46,215 bases of DNA from Bacillus sp. (in: firmicutes) (GCA_031180805.1 JAPSLL010000032.1:1-46215), one strand, 5' to 3'. Positions 1 to 7,902 are shown, counted from the stretch's first letter. Translations and numbers: made by a program. Notes: generated from the letters alone by a model not told the origin.

Positions 1-587
1 AAGTCCGTGTTGGAGATATTGTGACGTATACGATTGAAGCGAAAAACGGTGAAACGGGCGGTAAATGGAATGGTACAATCCAGGATCAACTCGTTAACCA
101 AGTTGAGCTTGTCGCAAATACAACTAAATTAAATGGTAAAGCATTAACAGATGGTGACGTCTGGAGCAAAGGTCAATTAACGGTAAGCCCGGTTACTTTA
201 CGAGCTGGTGAAACAGCAACGATTACCTTCCAGGTGAAAGTATTAGAAAGTGCGGCAAATACGACAGTTGAAAACATCGCAATCGCGTATGACCCAGACC
301 AACCATTAGAGCCAAATGAACCAGGAAAGGATCCAGAAAATCCAATTAAGACAACACCTACAAAAACGAAAGTAGTACCAGTTGATGGTGACGTCCCTCC
401 TCCAAATGACGGAGATAATGACAATGATGGTACAGACCCTGTAAAGCCAGACAATGAACCAGCAAGAGAACCACAAAAGCTGCCACAAACAGGTGAAGAC
501 CAATCAAATTACATTCTGATTGGATTACTCATGATCGGAACTGCGTTAATTGGACTGTTAGTGAGAAGAAGATTTTCAGCAAAATAA
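1..587 (+). CDS. LPXTG cell-wall-anchored surface protein (3' part)
   Basis: This is the C-terminal end of a secreted protein that sortase links to peptidoglycan. The reading frame is open from the first bases of the window (codons from position 3 read VRVGDIVTYTI), so the gene begins outside. The first ~85 residues resemble a DUF11 or isopeptide-forming beta-sandwich repeat, where the phrase 'VGD.VTYTI' is typical. Next comes a Pro/Asp/Asn-rich wall-spanning spacer. The protein ends with the sorting signal: LPQTG, a hydrophobic segment of about 20 residues, and a basic tail (RRRFSAK). A sortase gene follows at 881 and is the likely partner. What the surface domain binds cannot be told from this fragment. 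Confidence 0.9.
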   Translation, partial: VRVGDIVTYTIEAKNGETGGKWNGTIQDQLVNQVELVANTTKLNGKALTDGDVWSKGQLTVSPVTLRAGETATITFQVKVLESAANTTVENIAIAYDPDQPLEPNEPGKDPENPIKTTPTKTKVVPVDGDVPPPNDGDNDNDGTDPVKPDNEPAREPQKLPQTGEDQSNYILIGLLMIGTALIGLLVRRRFSAK

Positions 588-606
588 TCTAATAAGTTAT
601 TAAACT

Positions 607-656
607 AGCACCTAAAGATAAATGTATAGTTACAATTTATTTTTAGGTGCTTTTTC
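607..656 (+). terminator. Rho-independent terminator after the surface protein
   Basis: AGCACCTAAA (607-616) pairs with TTTAGGTGCT (642-651), and inner bases (ATAAAT/ATTTAT) extend the stem. The last stem T joins the T run that follows. Confidence 0.85.
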
Positions 657-880
657 TAAATTTGGATTTGATAGTGTGAAGCTTTGTTTAATGAATCGAG
701 TATTTAAAAGGGATATAGAAGATTCTAAATACTTCTTTTTGATTAACTTATCAATTGGTAATTTTGTTCGATTCGAAACTAGATAATAATTAACTTAAAA
801 CTTAAAAATAATCTTATAAAAATACTTTAATGAGCTAATTGTATAGTGAGAATATTTTTTCGAAATGATTAGGAGATTTT

Positions 881-1585
881 ATGAGGAAGAAAAATCATAA
901 AAAAATAATCAACCTGTTACTTTGGACTTTGCTAGTGTGTGGAACATTATTTTTATTCCATGAGCCAATAAAAAATCTACTTGTATCCTTAGGAATAAAC
1001 ACAATAGGAATTGATAATATAAGTGCCGACGATATTAAAAAAAATAATGGTAGGAATAGTTCATTTGATTTCGATGAAGTACAAGAACTAGATTTAAGAA
1101 CGATTCTTATGGCAAATTTAAATAAAAATGATATTACAATTATTGGTGGAATTAGTATCCCAAGTGTAAATATGAATTTGCCAATTGGTAAAGGAACTTC
1201 AAAGTATACATTAGCTTTAACAGCTGGAACTTTGAAAGAAGAACAAGTAATGGGTGAGGGCAATTATGCTTTAGCGGGGCATCATATGAAACGTGACGAT
1301 TTGCTGTTTAGTCCTTTGTATAATGTTGAAAAAGGAGCAGCCGTATATTTAACAGATTTAAATTACATATATGAATATAAAATATATGAGCAAAGAACGA
1401 TAGAAGCAACAGATGTTGAAGTGATTGACGATATAGAAGGGGAGACGATTTTAACCCTTATAACATGTGATGATGATGGTGAGACTAGATTATTAACGAG
1501 AGGTCACTTTGTAAAGAAAACGACTATTGATGAGGCAGAGAAAGAAGCAAGAGATGCGTTTAAGCTAGAAGTAAATAATAAATAA
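881..1585 (+). CDS. srtA: Class A sortase
   Basis: This is a membrane-anchored transpeptidase that cleaves LPXTG proteins between Thr and Gly and joins them to the cell wall. It has 234 residues. A basic start and one N-terminal membrane segment (about residues 8-26) are followed by the sortase beta-barrel. The catalytic residues are visible: His134 in 'LAGHH', Cys196 in 'TLITC', and Arg203 by alignment of 'TRLLTRG' with the streptococcal class A motif. The start is set by AGGAG at 871-875, five bases before the ATG. It lies ~290 bp after the LPQTG protein, separated from it by a terminator, so it is transcribed on its own. Being next to a substrate gene, it could be a dedicated sortase or the housekeeping one. 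Confidence 0.9.
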   Translation: MRKKNHKKIINLLLWTLLVCGTLFLFHEPIKNLLVSLGINTIGIDNISADDIKKNNGRNSSFDFDEVQELDLRTILMANLNKNDITIIGGISIPSVNMNLPIGKGTSKYTLALTAGTLKEEQVMGEGNYALAGHHMKRDDLLFSPLYNVEKGAAVYLTDLNYIYEYKIYEQRTIEATDVEVIDDIEGETILTLITCDDDGETRLLTRGHFVKKTTIDEAEKEARDAFKLEVNNK

Positions 1586-1598
1586 ACGCCAATTAATT

Positions 1599-1638
1599 AC
1601 CCCAAAGGAGATCTGTTAATCCAATGGGGTATTTTTTT
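1599..1638 (+). terminator. Terminator after the sortase gene
   Basis: ACCCCA (1599-1604) pairs with TGGGGT (1625-1630), followed by ATTTTTTT. The loop is long (about 20 nt). Confidence 0.7.
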
Positions 1639-1676
1639 CAGGAAAAGAATGAGTAAATTTTGTATACATTCTGAGA

Positions 1677-2618
1677 CTATAAATGTTCGATTAAATCTAA
1701 ATAATATTGCCGCAAGTCCTCCTTTAGTTTCGCAGGCTCAATAATTTTAATCGATTTCCCAAAGCCTGCAAGATATGTCGTGATAAAGTTTGTTTCATTT
1801 GCCTCATATGAACCTACTAGAAATGTTTCCTCTTTCTCATAAAGCAATTTCATAGATGGGTAATTCTCCTGTTTAAATCGTTCAATTCCCGCTTTATCCT
1901 TAATCAAACATTTAAAATGAATCGCAGCCTTTGAAGGTCTCCAAAGGGAATGAGCGTTTTCGAACGTAATGTCAATAAGCTTTTCATCTGGTTGAATTGT
2001 TGTTGCCTCAGCTGATGTGATTCGATCACAACGGAACACGCGATAAGCTCTTTTATTCATATCATAAGCCTGACAATACCAATATCCCTTCATCGTATTA
2101 ATAGCAATCGGGTGTATAATGCGGGTGCTTTTTTTACTCGTTGTTTGGTACGTAATTTGCAGCACAATATTTTTAACTGCAGCCATTAATAACGTATCTA
2201 AATGTTCACTATCTTTGATTTGCCTTATATGATGGAACGAGATACGGTTTTGCATCCTTTCAATTTCTTTACGTTGGTTTTCCGAAAGCTCATGTAAAAA
2301 CTTATTGTGAATCGATTGAAAAGAGATTTGAAAGGGTATCGTCGAGAAGCTCTTAAGCGACTGCATTGCAAAATAAAGTGCATAAATTTCTTGGTTTGTA
2401 AATGATATTGGTGGGAGCTGAATTTGAGTAAGTAAACGATAGCCACCAAACCGACCATATTCAGCGTAAATGGGTGCTCCAAGTTCTTCTAATGAAGCAA
2501 TATCTCTTATTGCAGTTCTTTTTGAGATTTGAAATTGTTCCATAAGGTCACGAAGAGTAAATTGTTGTTTTTTGTTTATAAAGCGGAGCATTTGATTAAG
2601 CCGTTCTGATTTTTTCAA
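1677..2618 (-). CDS. YafY-type transcriptional regulator (HTH + WYL domain)
   Basis: A 313-residue DNA-binding regulator. Residues ~1-60 form a DeoR-like helix-turn-helix ('FTLRDLMEQFQISKRTAIRD'), and the 'YGRFGGYRLL' stretch after it is typical of this family. The middle and C-terminus match WYL-domain regulators: 'GYWYCQAYDMNKRAYRVFRCDRI' corresponds to the WYL core, with WYC in place of WYL. Such proteins sense ligands or nucleic acids through the WYL domain. The gene is divergent from the VOC protein at 2706, with only 87 bp between them containing a perfect inverted repeat, so it probably controls that gene and itself. The ligand is unknown. Confidence 0.85.
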   Translation of the reverse strand: MKKSERLNQMLRFINKKQQFTLRDLMEQFQISKRTAIRDIASLEELGAPIYAEYGRFGGYRLLTQIQLPPISFTNQEIYALYFAMQSLKSFSTIPFQISFQSIHNKFLHELSENQRKEIERMQNRISFHHIRQIKDSEHLDTLLMAAVKNIVLQITYQTTSKKSTRIIHPIAINTMKGYWYCQAYDMNKRAYRVFRCDRITSAEATTIQPDEKLIDITFENAHSLWRPSKAAIHFKCLIKDKAGIERFKQENYPSMKLLYEKEETFLVGSYEANETNFITTYLAGFGKSIKIIEPAKLKEDLRQYYLDLIEHL

Positions 2619-2634
2619 TTAAATCCCTCTTAAT

Positions 2635-2653
2635 GGTGCCTTAATGTGGCACC
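2635..2653. promoter_or_regulatory. Operator-like inverted repeat between divergent genes
   Basis: GGTGCC-TTAATGT-GGCACC is a perfect 6-bp inverted repeat with a 7-base spacer. It lies 16 bases upstream of the WYL regulator start and just upstream of the likely promoter of the VOC gene. A binding site for the WYL regulator is inferred from position only. Confidence 0.45.
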
Positions 2654-2705
2654 TTTGTTGATTATAGTTATAAGTGTAATCAATAATGACTAAGGAGGCA
2701 ATCAA

Positions 2706-3149
2706 ATGAATTTTGAAGTGATTCCATTTCTATCGTTAAATGGTCAAGCTGCGGCAGCAATAGCATTTTATGAGGAATATATGGGAGCGAAGGTTATTTT
2801 TAAGAAAACCTATCAGGAAATGAAAGAAATGGTGCCAAGTTTCCGCTATGAAGCAGGAAAAGAAGATTATATTACACACTCTGTTCTAGAAATAGGTAGA
2901 AATAAGCTTATGATTGCAGAGGAACAAATGGATACGACGCAACCTTGGCAACAAGGGAATAGCTTTTCATTATGTATACAATCAAAGGATTACAACGAAA
3001 TTGATAAATTATATAGGTCATTAACTAAACATAAAGAGGTAACAGTTTTAGCCCCGTTTGAAAAAAACTCATTTAGTACAGGGTATGGAATTATTAGAGA
3101 TCCATTTGGGGTTGTAATTCAGCTATGTGTAACCGTTCATGACTATTAA
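2706..3149 (+). CDS. VOC-superfamily protein (PhnB/glyoxalase-like)
   Basis: A 147-residue protein of the vicinal-oxygen-chelate fold. The N-terminus 'VIPFLSLNGQAAAAIAFYEEYMGA' and the C-terminal 'GYGIIRDPFGVVIQLCV' are the two family landmarks: the betaalphabeta start, and the 'DPFG' turn leading to the last metal-ligand strand. The His/Glu pattern is weak, so enzymatic activity is uncertain. PhnB-like members are often annotated as 3-demethylubiquinone methyltransferase-like or glyoxalase/bleomycin-resistance proteins. A strong AAGGAGG lies 7 bases upstream of the start. The gene is divergent from the WYL regulator, which probably controls it. Confidence 0.8.
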   Translation: MNFEVIPFLSLNGQAAAAIAFYEEYMGAKVIFKKTYQEMKEMVPSFRYEAGKEDYITHSVLEIGRNKLMIAEEQMDTTQPWQQGNSFSLCIQSKDYNEIDKLYRSLTKHKEVTVLAPFEKNSFSTGYGIIRDPFGVVIQLCVTVHDY

Positions 3150-3168
3150 TTGAAAAAAATAAAAAGAG

Positions 3169-3215
3169 AATGTCTCGAAGTTGTTAGCCCCTTAGCTTTG
3201 AGACATTTCTATTTA
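3169..3215 (+). terminator. Hairpin terminator after the VOC gene
   Basis: AATGTCTCGAAG (3169-3180) pairs with CTTTGAGACATT (3196-3207) with one G-U pair. The downstream T stretch is short, so termination strength is uncertain. Confidence 0.55.
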
Positions 3216-3389
3216 CTTAACAAAAATTTTTAGTATAAAAAGAAGGATTGTAACGAGACGTTTTAGAATTTACATAAAGATAATTTTCTATATCTATGAT
3301 AGAAAGATGGTTTCACATACATTGTTGCTTTTCATAGTATGTACGTTAGAGAAAAATAAATTTGAGCACATATTTTTCTTATATTTACT

Positions 3390-3566
3390 TTACCCTTTTT
3401 TAGGCTTTTGATATGTTGGTATCATGAATGTTCCTACTAGAAAGCTTGCAAACGAAAGTCCTCTTATTAAATCGTAATTTCCATTAGACTTAAAGAATAA
3501 AACATTTAAACACATTGCTATCACACCTATTAATAACAGAATTATCCCAATTACTTTTCTATTCAT
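3390..3566 (-). CDS. Small membrane protein, 58 aa
   Basis: A short minus-strand gene, below the usual ORF length cut-off. It encodes MNRKVIGIILLLIGVIAMCL, then a polar stretch (FFKSNGNYDLIRG), then a second hydrophobic stretch (LSFASFLVGTFMI) and a basic tail ending PKKG. The predicted topology is two membrane segments joined by a short loop. A good ribosome binding site (TTAGGAG, about nine bases before the ATG) supports translation. It lies alone between the VOC gene and the MFS gene. I do not recognise the family and assign no function. Confidence 0.65.
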   Translation of the reverse strand: MNRKVIGIILLLIGVIAMCLNVLFFKSNGNYDLIRGLSFASFLVGTFMIPTYQKPKKG

Positions 3567-3863
3567 TATACTTAACTCCTAACTTTCCTTTTAAATACAA
3601 CTTTTGAAAAGGCTAGTGGACATAAGTAACATTTTACCAAAAATACAAATATTAGCATGCGTAAATACATTAAGTTTGAGAAAAGAAGTAAATGAGTATG
3701 AATTCAATAGAATTTTTAAATGGCTATCTCTCTTTTGAAGATTTAATAAACGCTAGAATTGAAAGAATCTGCTTCTGGGGGGCGTTGACTCCAATGTACG
3801 GTTGTCCTTTTTTGATGGAGTGAAAAAAACTACTTAAGTACAAAAATAAAAGGTTGTGAAAAA
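3567..3863. other. Intergenic stretch with a doubtful 43-codon ORF
   Basis: No confident gene. An open frame at 3692-3823 (+) starts 'MSMNSIEFLNGYLSFEDLIN' and looks protein-like at its N-terminus, but has only a poor AGAAG upstream. The next stretch reads plausibly in a different frame (GVDSNVRLSFFDGVKK). This could be a decayed gene or chance. The MFS gene start follows, with only a weak GGTTGTG as ribosome binding site. Confidence 0.35.
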
Positions 3864-5114
3864 ATGAATACAGGAACAGAGCAAATATCGGGAAACTGGA
3901 AAAGGAATATTATCCTTTTTCTAAGTAGCCAAACAATATCTTTATTCGGATCAGCATTAGTTCAATATGCTATTATGTGGTATATTACGCTTGAAACAGA
4001 GTCAGGTGTTATGATGACCTTGTTCATTATCTGCGGCTTTATCCCGACATTTTTTTTATCTCCTTTTGCAGGAGTATGGGCTGATCGCTATAACAGAAAA
4101 AGATTAATCATGTTAGCTGATGGGATGATTGCAACAGCAACCTTACTGCTAGCGATCTTGTTTTTGATGGGCTATGACGCATTTTGGTTACTGTTTGTAA
4201 TGGCAGCTATTCGTGCTTTAGGTACAGGGATACAAACTCCAGCTGTTGGAGCGATATTGCCACAAATCGTACCTAAGGATATGCTAACAAGGGTAAACGG
4301 GATTAACGGGAGCATTCAAGCGATCATTATGTTTATTGCTCCAATGGTTAGTGCCGCATTATTAAGTATGACATCAATTGAAATCATATTCTTTATTGAT
4401 GTTGTGACAGCAGTGATTGCAATTTTAACATTGCTCGTATTTTTAAACATTTCAACTCATCGGAAGGCTTTAGAACAGCAACAGACGAGTTATTTTAATG
4501 ATTTTAAACAAGGGATTGTTTATATAAGGAAGCATGCCTTTTTATTGAAGTTCTTTTTATTCTTTGCTATATTCTTTGTTCTCATGGCTCCAGCCTCATT
4601 TTTAACCCCATTGCAGGTTACGCGAAGCTTTGGAAGTGATGTATGGAGACTAACGGCAATTGAACTAGCATTTTCGGTCGGGATGATGGTAGGAGGAGCC
4701 GTAATAGCTTCCTGGGGTGGTTTTCAAAATAGGATTAATACGTTGGCATTTGCAAGCTTTATTATGGGAGCCTGTACATTAGGATTAGGTGTTGTTCCTA
4801 ATTTTTGGGTTTACTTAGCGATTATGGCGATATTTGGGTTAGCGATGCCGATTTTTAATACACCGGCAAATGTCTTGTTACAGGAGCGAGTAGAAGAAAA
4901 CTATTTAGGGAGAATTTTTGGTGTATTAGGGATGATTTCTACCTCGATGATGCCATTAGGAATGCTTATTTTCGGTCCAATCGCCGATATCATAAAAATT
5001 GAATGGCTATTAATCGGAACAGGGCTGTTCATACTAGTTCTTACCGTTTTCTTAATGAGAAATCGAACATTAGTTGAAGCAGGTAAACCGATAGAAGAGG
5101 AATCTGGTAGCTAG
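3864..5114 (+). CDS. MFS transporter of the macrolide-efflux type
   Basis: A 416-residue major facilitator with about twelve hydrophobic segments. The loop between helices 2 and 3 carries the MFS motif A equivalent 'GVWADRYNRKRLIMLAD' (about residues 70-86). The N-terminus ('NWKRNIILFLSSQTISLFGS') and overall pattern resemble the Mef/EntS branch (MFS_3), which exports macrolides or siderophores by proton antiport. The substrate cannot be read from the sequence, and similarity to Mef proteins does not by itself mean antibiotic resistance. It appears monocistronic, and a broken hsp20 fragment lies directly behind it. Confidence 0.85.
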   Translation: MNTGTEQISGNWKRNIILFLSSQTISLFGSALVQYAIMWYITLETESGVMMTLFIICGFIPTFFLSPFAGVWADRYNRKRLIMLADGMIATATLLLAILFLMGYDAFWLLFVMAAIRALGTGIQTPAVGAILPQIVPKDMLTRVNGINGSIQAIIMFIAPMVSAALLSMTSIEIIFFIDVVTAVIAILTLLVFLNISTHRKALEQQQTSYFNDFKQGIVYIRKHAFLLKFFLFFAIFFVLMAPASFLTPLQVTRSFGSDVWRLTAIELAFSVGMMVGGAVIASWGGFQNRINTLAFASFIMGACTLGLGVVPNFWVYLAIMAIFGLAMPIFNTPANVLLQERVEENYLGRIFGVLGMISTSMMPLGMLIFGPIADIIKIEWLLIGTGLFILVLTVFLMRNRTLVEAGKPIEEESGS

Positions 5115-5124
5115 TTTTACTAAA

Positions 5125-5241
5125 TATAGCTTCATAAAGGAGGAAGGTGTTAAGGCATCCTATAAAAATGGTGTATTGGAGGTCCGGATGCCAAAGCTAC
5201 AAAATGAGCCAAAGAAGAGAATTGATGTAGAATTTCATTAA
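5125..5241 (+). pseudogene. hsp20 (small heat-shock protein) 3' remnant
   Basis: Directly after the MFS stop codon, the frame ending at 5239-5241 reads IKEEGVKASYKNGVLEVRMP, then KLQNEPKKRIDVEFH and a stop. 'VKASYKNGVLEV.MPK' is the hallmark C-terminal part of the alpha-crystallin domain, and 'KKIDVEFH' is the typical Bacillus Hsp20 tail. There is no start codon or N-terminal two thirds, so this is a truncated remnant, presumably left by a deletion that brought the MFS gene next to it. A terminator still follows it. Confidence 0.8.
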
Positions 5242-5245
5242 AATT

Positions 5246-5285
5246 AGGGCCAGTCCCCACTAATGGAGACTGGCCTTTAACTTTA
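5246..5285 (+). terminator. Terminator behind the hsp20 remnant
   Basis: GGCCAGTC (5248-5255) pairs with GACTGGCC (5268-5275), followed by a short T stretch. It probably serves the MFS gene now. Confidence 0.7.
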
Positions 5286-5489
5286 AAGACTTTTTACTAA
5301 AATATTGTTTGTAAAAGCTATTAGGAGCGTAAGTGAGAGACTCCTACAAAATGTGTGTGAAAGCGAGCACTGCACAAGAAAATCAACGAAAACAGCCTAG
5401 TTAAAAGACTAGAACAAATCTATAGTAACTTGCCTAGTTATTATTGATATAATTATATAAAGCTATATTTTTTATGATAGGTGATAGAT

Positions 5490-6068
5490 ATGTCAGAAAT
5501 GAAAAAATTCCCGTTAATTACAGGTATTATTTCACTAGATTTTATTAATACAGAAGTTGTTAGGCGTGGACAGCGTCATAACTTATTGAGTTCAGAAACT
5601 GATGTGAAAGATTGGCTTTACGGAATGAAGGATTATAATCCGACAATTCCATTGCTTTTCAATGATGAAGTAGAAGTAACAAATCTTTTGCTGAATGAGC
5701 TATTAAAATTTCGTTCTTTATTAAGAGAAGCCTTTGATGAGATTGCAGATGGGAAAGGAGCTTCAAGTGAGTTTCTTCGACTGTTAGAAAGAAAGATTGA
5801 AGCAGCTCCCTTTAGCTTTAAGGTTAGTGAACATCAAATTATTCCTCTTCCGGTTGGGAAAATAGAGGATTCAATTATTTCACTTATAGCTTATGATGTC
5901 CTCAAGTTAGTTGAGGGAAAAAAACTAAATTCTTTAAAACGTTGTTCAAATCCAGAATGCGTGTTGCTGTTTATTGATGAAGGTGGAAGACGTAAATGGT
6001 GTTCAATGAAGATATGTGGGAATCGTAAGAAAGTAGCACGGTATCAGCAGAAGGAAAAAGAGAGATAA
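5490..6068 (+). CDS. ABATE/CGNR zinc-finger protein
   Basis: A 192-residue protein with the two-part architecture of the CGNR family. The N-terminal ABATE (stress-induced) domain contains 'ISLDFINTEVVRRG'. The C-terminal zinc finger has four cysteines: C-x4-C in 'CSNPEC', then 'WCSMKICGNRKKVARYQQK' with the CGNR signature. Members are thought to be DNA-binding transcription regulators. The ATG at 5490 is preferred over an upstream in-frame GTG (5481) because AGGTGAT at 5479-5485 is suitably placed for the ATG and overlaps the GTG. The target is unknown, and no divergent partner is present. Confidence 0.85.
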   Translation: MSEMKKFPLITGIISLDFINTEVVRRGQRHNLLSSETDVKDWLYGMKDYNPTIPLLFNDEVEVTNLLLNELLKFRSLLREAFDEIADGKGASSEFLRLLERKIEAAPFSFKVSEHQIIPLPVGKIEDSIISLIAYDVLKLVEGKKLNSLKRCSNPECVLLFIDEGGRRKWCSMKICGNRKKVARYQQKEKER

Positions 6069-6134
6069 CTGACCAACTTGTTTTAATTAGCAGGAGGGTC
6101 TTTTTTATTTTGTGGATATCTTTAGAATAATAAT

Positions 6135-6185
6135 AACTAACCATAAAAATAACATTTGACAGGTTAGTTGCCTACGGTGTAAATT
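6135..6185 (+). promoter_or_regulatory. Promoter of the DinB-like gene with a flanking inverted repeat
   Basis: TTGACA (6156-6161), an 18-base spacer and TAAATT (6180-6185) form a SigA-type promoter. AACTAACC (6135-6142) and GGTTAGTT (6162-6169) make a perfect 8-bp inverted repeat embracing the -35 box, as expected for a repressor operator. Confidence 0.5.
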
Positions 6186-6228
6186 ATAGGTGATATGAAA
6201 ATAATGGAAGAACATTAGGGGGATGGGT

Positions 6229-6702
6229 ATGGAGCAATATATTTTTAAACAGTTGAATTTTGTGAGAGGGAATACGATTCGTCTTTTGGAGAATATAGAT
6301 GATGACACCTCAGAAATCATTCCTGCTAGATTTAATAATCATATTAAATGGAATGCTGGACATATTTATCTTGTCCAAGAAAGGTTTGCTTTTTATTTTA
6401 TCGGGAAGGAAATGATTTTACCTAAGGAATTTCAAGCATTATTCAGCCCTGGAACTAAGCCAGATGAATGGTCACAGCCGATTCCATCAATGAGTGATCT
6501 TACTAATCTATTAAAGGAACAGATAGATCGAATTGAAAGGGAATTGCCATTGCACTTAAACGAGAAGCTGTCACAGCCGTATACAACATCAACAGGACTG
6601 ACGTTATCTTCAGTTGAAGAGCTGTTAAGCTTTTGTTTATATCACGAGGGGATGCACTTTGCGACAATTAAAGCGCTGAAGCAGCTCGTTACGCAGAGCT
6701 AA
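6229..6702 (+). CDS. DinB-family four-helix protein
   Basis: A 157-residue protein of the DinB/YfiT superfamily, a metal-binding four-helix bundle. The metal-ligand histidines are visible: one in 'HIKWNAGHIYLVQERFA' and the pair in 'YHEGMHFATIKAL' near the C-terminus. Many members are thiol-S-transferases using bacillithiol or are DNA-damage-inducible proteins of unknown role. The substrate is not evident here. The ATG at 6229 is chosen because the TTAGGGGG box ends at 6222, immediately before the alternative ATG at 6223. The upstream promoter carries an operator-like repeat, so expression is probably regulated. Confidence 0.8.
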   Translation: MEQYIFKQLNFVRGNTIRLLENIDDDTSEIIPARFNNHIKWNAGHIYLVQERFAFYFIGKEMILPKEFQALFSPGTKPDEWSQPIPSMSDLTNLLKEQIDRIERELPLHLNEKLSQPYTTSTGLTLSSVEELLSFCLYHEGMHFATIKALKQLVTQS

Positions 6703-6979
6703 TTAAAAAGGTTTTGTTGGAACAGACATGCGAAATGTAAGTAGCTTTACAAGTCTGTAATGCGAAAGGCAACAAATAAAAAGAACCATTCTCACCATAT
6801 AGTTTTTGAGAATGGTTCTTTCGGTGTTTACTTTGCATTTGCGCCAATGCTTCCTGTTTTGTTTTCGTATGACGAACATAAGGATTAACATTTCCCCAGC
6901 TACCACGCTTCATTGAAACATCTAGCTTGCCTTCCCTAATTAATTTTTCACGGTGTTTTTTAGCTTTTGATTTGGACAT
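6689..6979 (-). CDS. Small basic Bacillus-type protein of unknown function
   Basis: A 96-residue, Lys/Arg-rich protein beginning MSKSKAKKHREKLIREGKLD. This start, with 'KTKQEAL' and a 'KHRKNH...NGSFY' stretch, resembles a family of short, uncharacterised Bacillus proteins that I remember as conserved. A strong GGAGAGGAAA precedes the ATG. The 3' end overlaps the DinB-like gene by 14 bases on the opposite strand. An intrinsic terminator hairpin (6782-6820) lies inside the coding region, about 95-130 bases before the stop, so the last ~30 codons would be read only past it. The tail after 'NGSFYLL' may therefore be an extension rather than the ancestral end. Confidence 0.65.
   Translation of the reverse strand: MSKSKAKKHREKLIREGKLDVSMKRGSWGNVNPYVRHTKTKQEALAQMQSKHRKNHSQKLYGENGSFYLLPFALQTCKATYISHVCSNKTFLISSA
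6776..6822 (-). terminator. Terminator hairpin inside the small basic gene
   Basis: AAAGAACCATTCTCA (6781-6795) pairs with TGAGAATGGTTCTTT (6807-6821). Read on the minus strand it is followed by TTTTTATTT, a good terminator. It could also stop transcripts arriving from the plus-strand DinB gene. Confidence 0.7.
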
Positions 6980-7221
6980 CTATTTTCCTCTCCAATCATT
7001 TTTTTGGCTGCCATGTTTTTCCTAAGAGTGGATTTCTCGCGAAAAAAATCCCTTAGCCATTGTTTGATAAGGTCAAAAATCCTATATCAATTAAATTATA
7101 ACCAAATATTTGAAAGAAATAAATTAATTTAGGTTGAAATTCTCATCTCAAAGACAGGAGAATCATGTATAATAATAGACTGATTATTTATTAAATCTCC
7201 CTTATATTGAGGTGTTTACAT

Positions 7222-7818
7222 ATGATTATATGGATTAATGGAACATTTGGTGCCGGTAAAACAACGGTTGCTTATGAATTACATAGAAGATTGCCTTTAT
7301 CACATGTGTATGATCCGGAACGGTTTGGTTATGCGCTAATGGATAATATCCCGAAAGAAATATTAAAAAAGGACTTTCAAGATTATCCTCTTTGGAGAGA
7401 AGCGAACTATAATCTATTAAAGCAGCTTTCAAAGGAATATGTTGGAACGATAATTGTTCCTATGACACTTACAAACGAGGAGTATTATGATGAAATAATA
7501 GGGAAGCTAAGTGAGGATGGTATCGAAATCAAACATTATACTTTAGCTGCTTCAAAGCAAACAATCGAGAAAAGATTAAGAAAACGATTTGAAGGTAAAA
7601 AATCTTGGGGATATGAGCAGGCAGAAGAAAGAATCATGAACTTAAAAAAGGATCGATTCAAGGAGCATATACAAACAGATACGTTGTCAATAGATGAGAT
7701 TGTCAATGTTATCGCAAATACATCAGGGCTAACATTGCTACCTGATTTAAGAACTAAAGGCAGACGTTTATATGAGAGATTATTAGTTACAATGAAGGAA
7801 ATTAGTTTGTTTAAGTAG
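7222..7818 (+). CDS. tmrB: TmrB-like P-loop ATPase
   Basis: A 198-residue protein closely resembling Bacillus subtilis TmrB, a tunicamycin-resistance ATP-binding protein. The N-terminal Walker A is 'GTFGAGKT' (about residues 7-14), and family stretches include 'YDPERFGYAL', 'DFQDYPLWR', 'IIVPMTLTNEEYYDEIIG', 'RLRKRFEGKKSW' and 'HIQTDTLSIDEI'. In B. subtilis the protein binds tunicamycin at the membrane, and a similar role is inferred. The ATG at 7222 is preferred over an upstream TTG (7207): TTGAGGTG lies seven bases before it, and the protein start MIIWING matches TmrB. It is monocistronic. Confidence 0.8.
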   Translation: MIIWINGTFGAGKTTVAYELHRRLPLSHVYDPERFGYALMDNIPKEILKKDFQDYPLWREANYNLLKQLSKEYVGTIIVPMTLTNEEYYDEIIGKLSEDGIEIKHYTLAASKQTIEKRLRKRFEGKKSWGYEQAEERIMNLKKDRFKEHIQTDTLSIDEIVNVIANTSGLTLLPDLRTKGRRLYERLLVTMKEISLFK

Positions 7819-7902
7819 TACTTCTTAGATAAAGCATTAAGGAGAAAGGCTACTATAATAGGAATTCATTAAGAATATTAAATTATCCTAATAAAATAAT
7901 CA

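Noticed and set aside
173-454. Minus-strand ORF inside the LPXTG gene
   Set aside because: Low-complexity shadow (Ser/Gly/Pro-rich) of the repetitive spacer on the plus strand, with no ribosome binding site.
3692-3823. 43-codon plus-strand ORF before the MFS gene
   Set aside because: Weak ribosome binding site, no recognised family, and the coding-like signal switches frame. Kept only as a remark.
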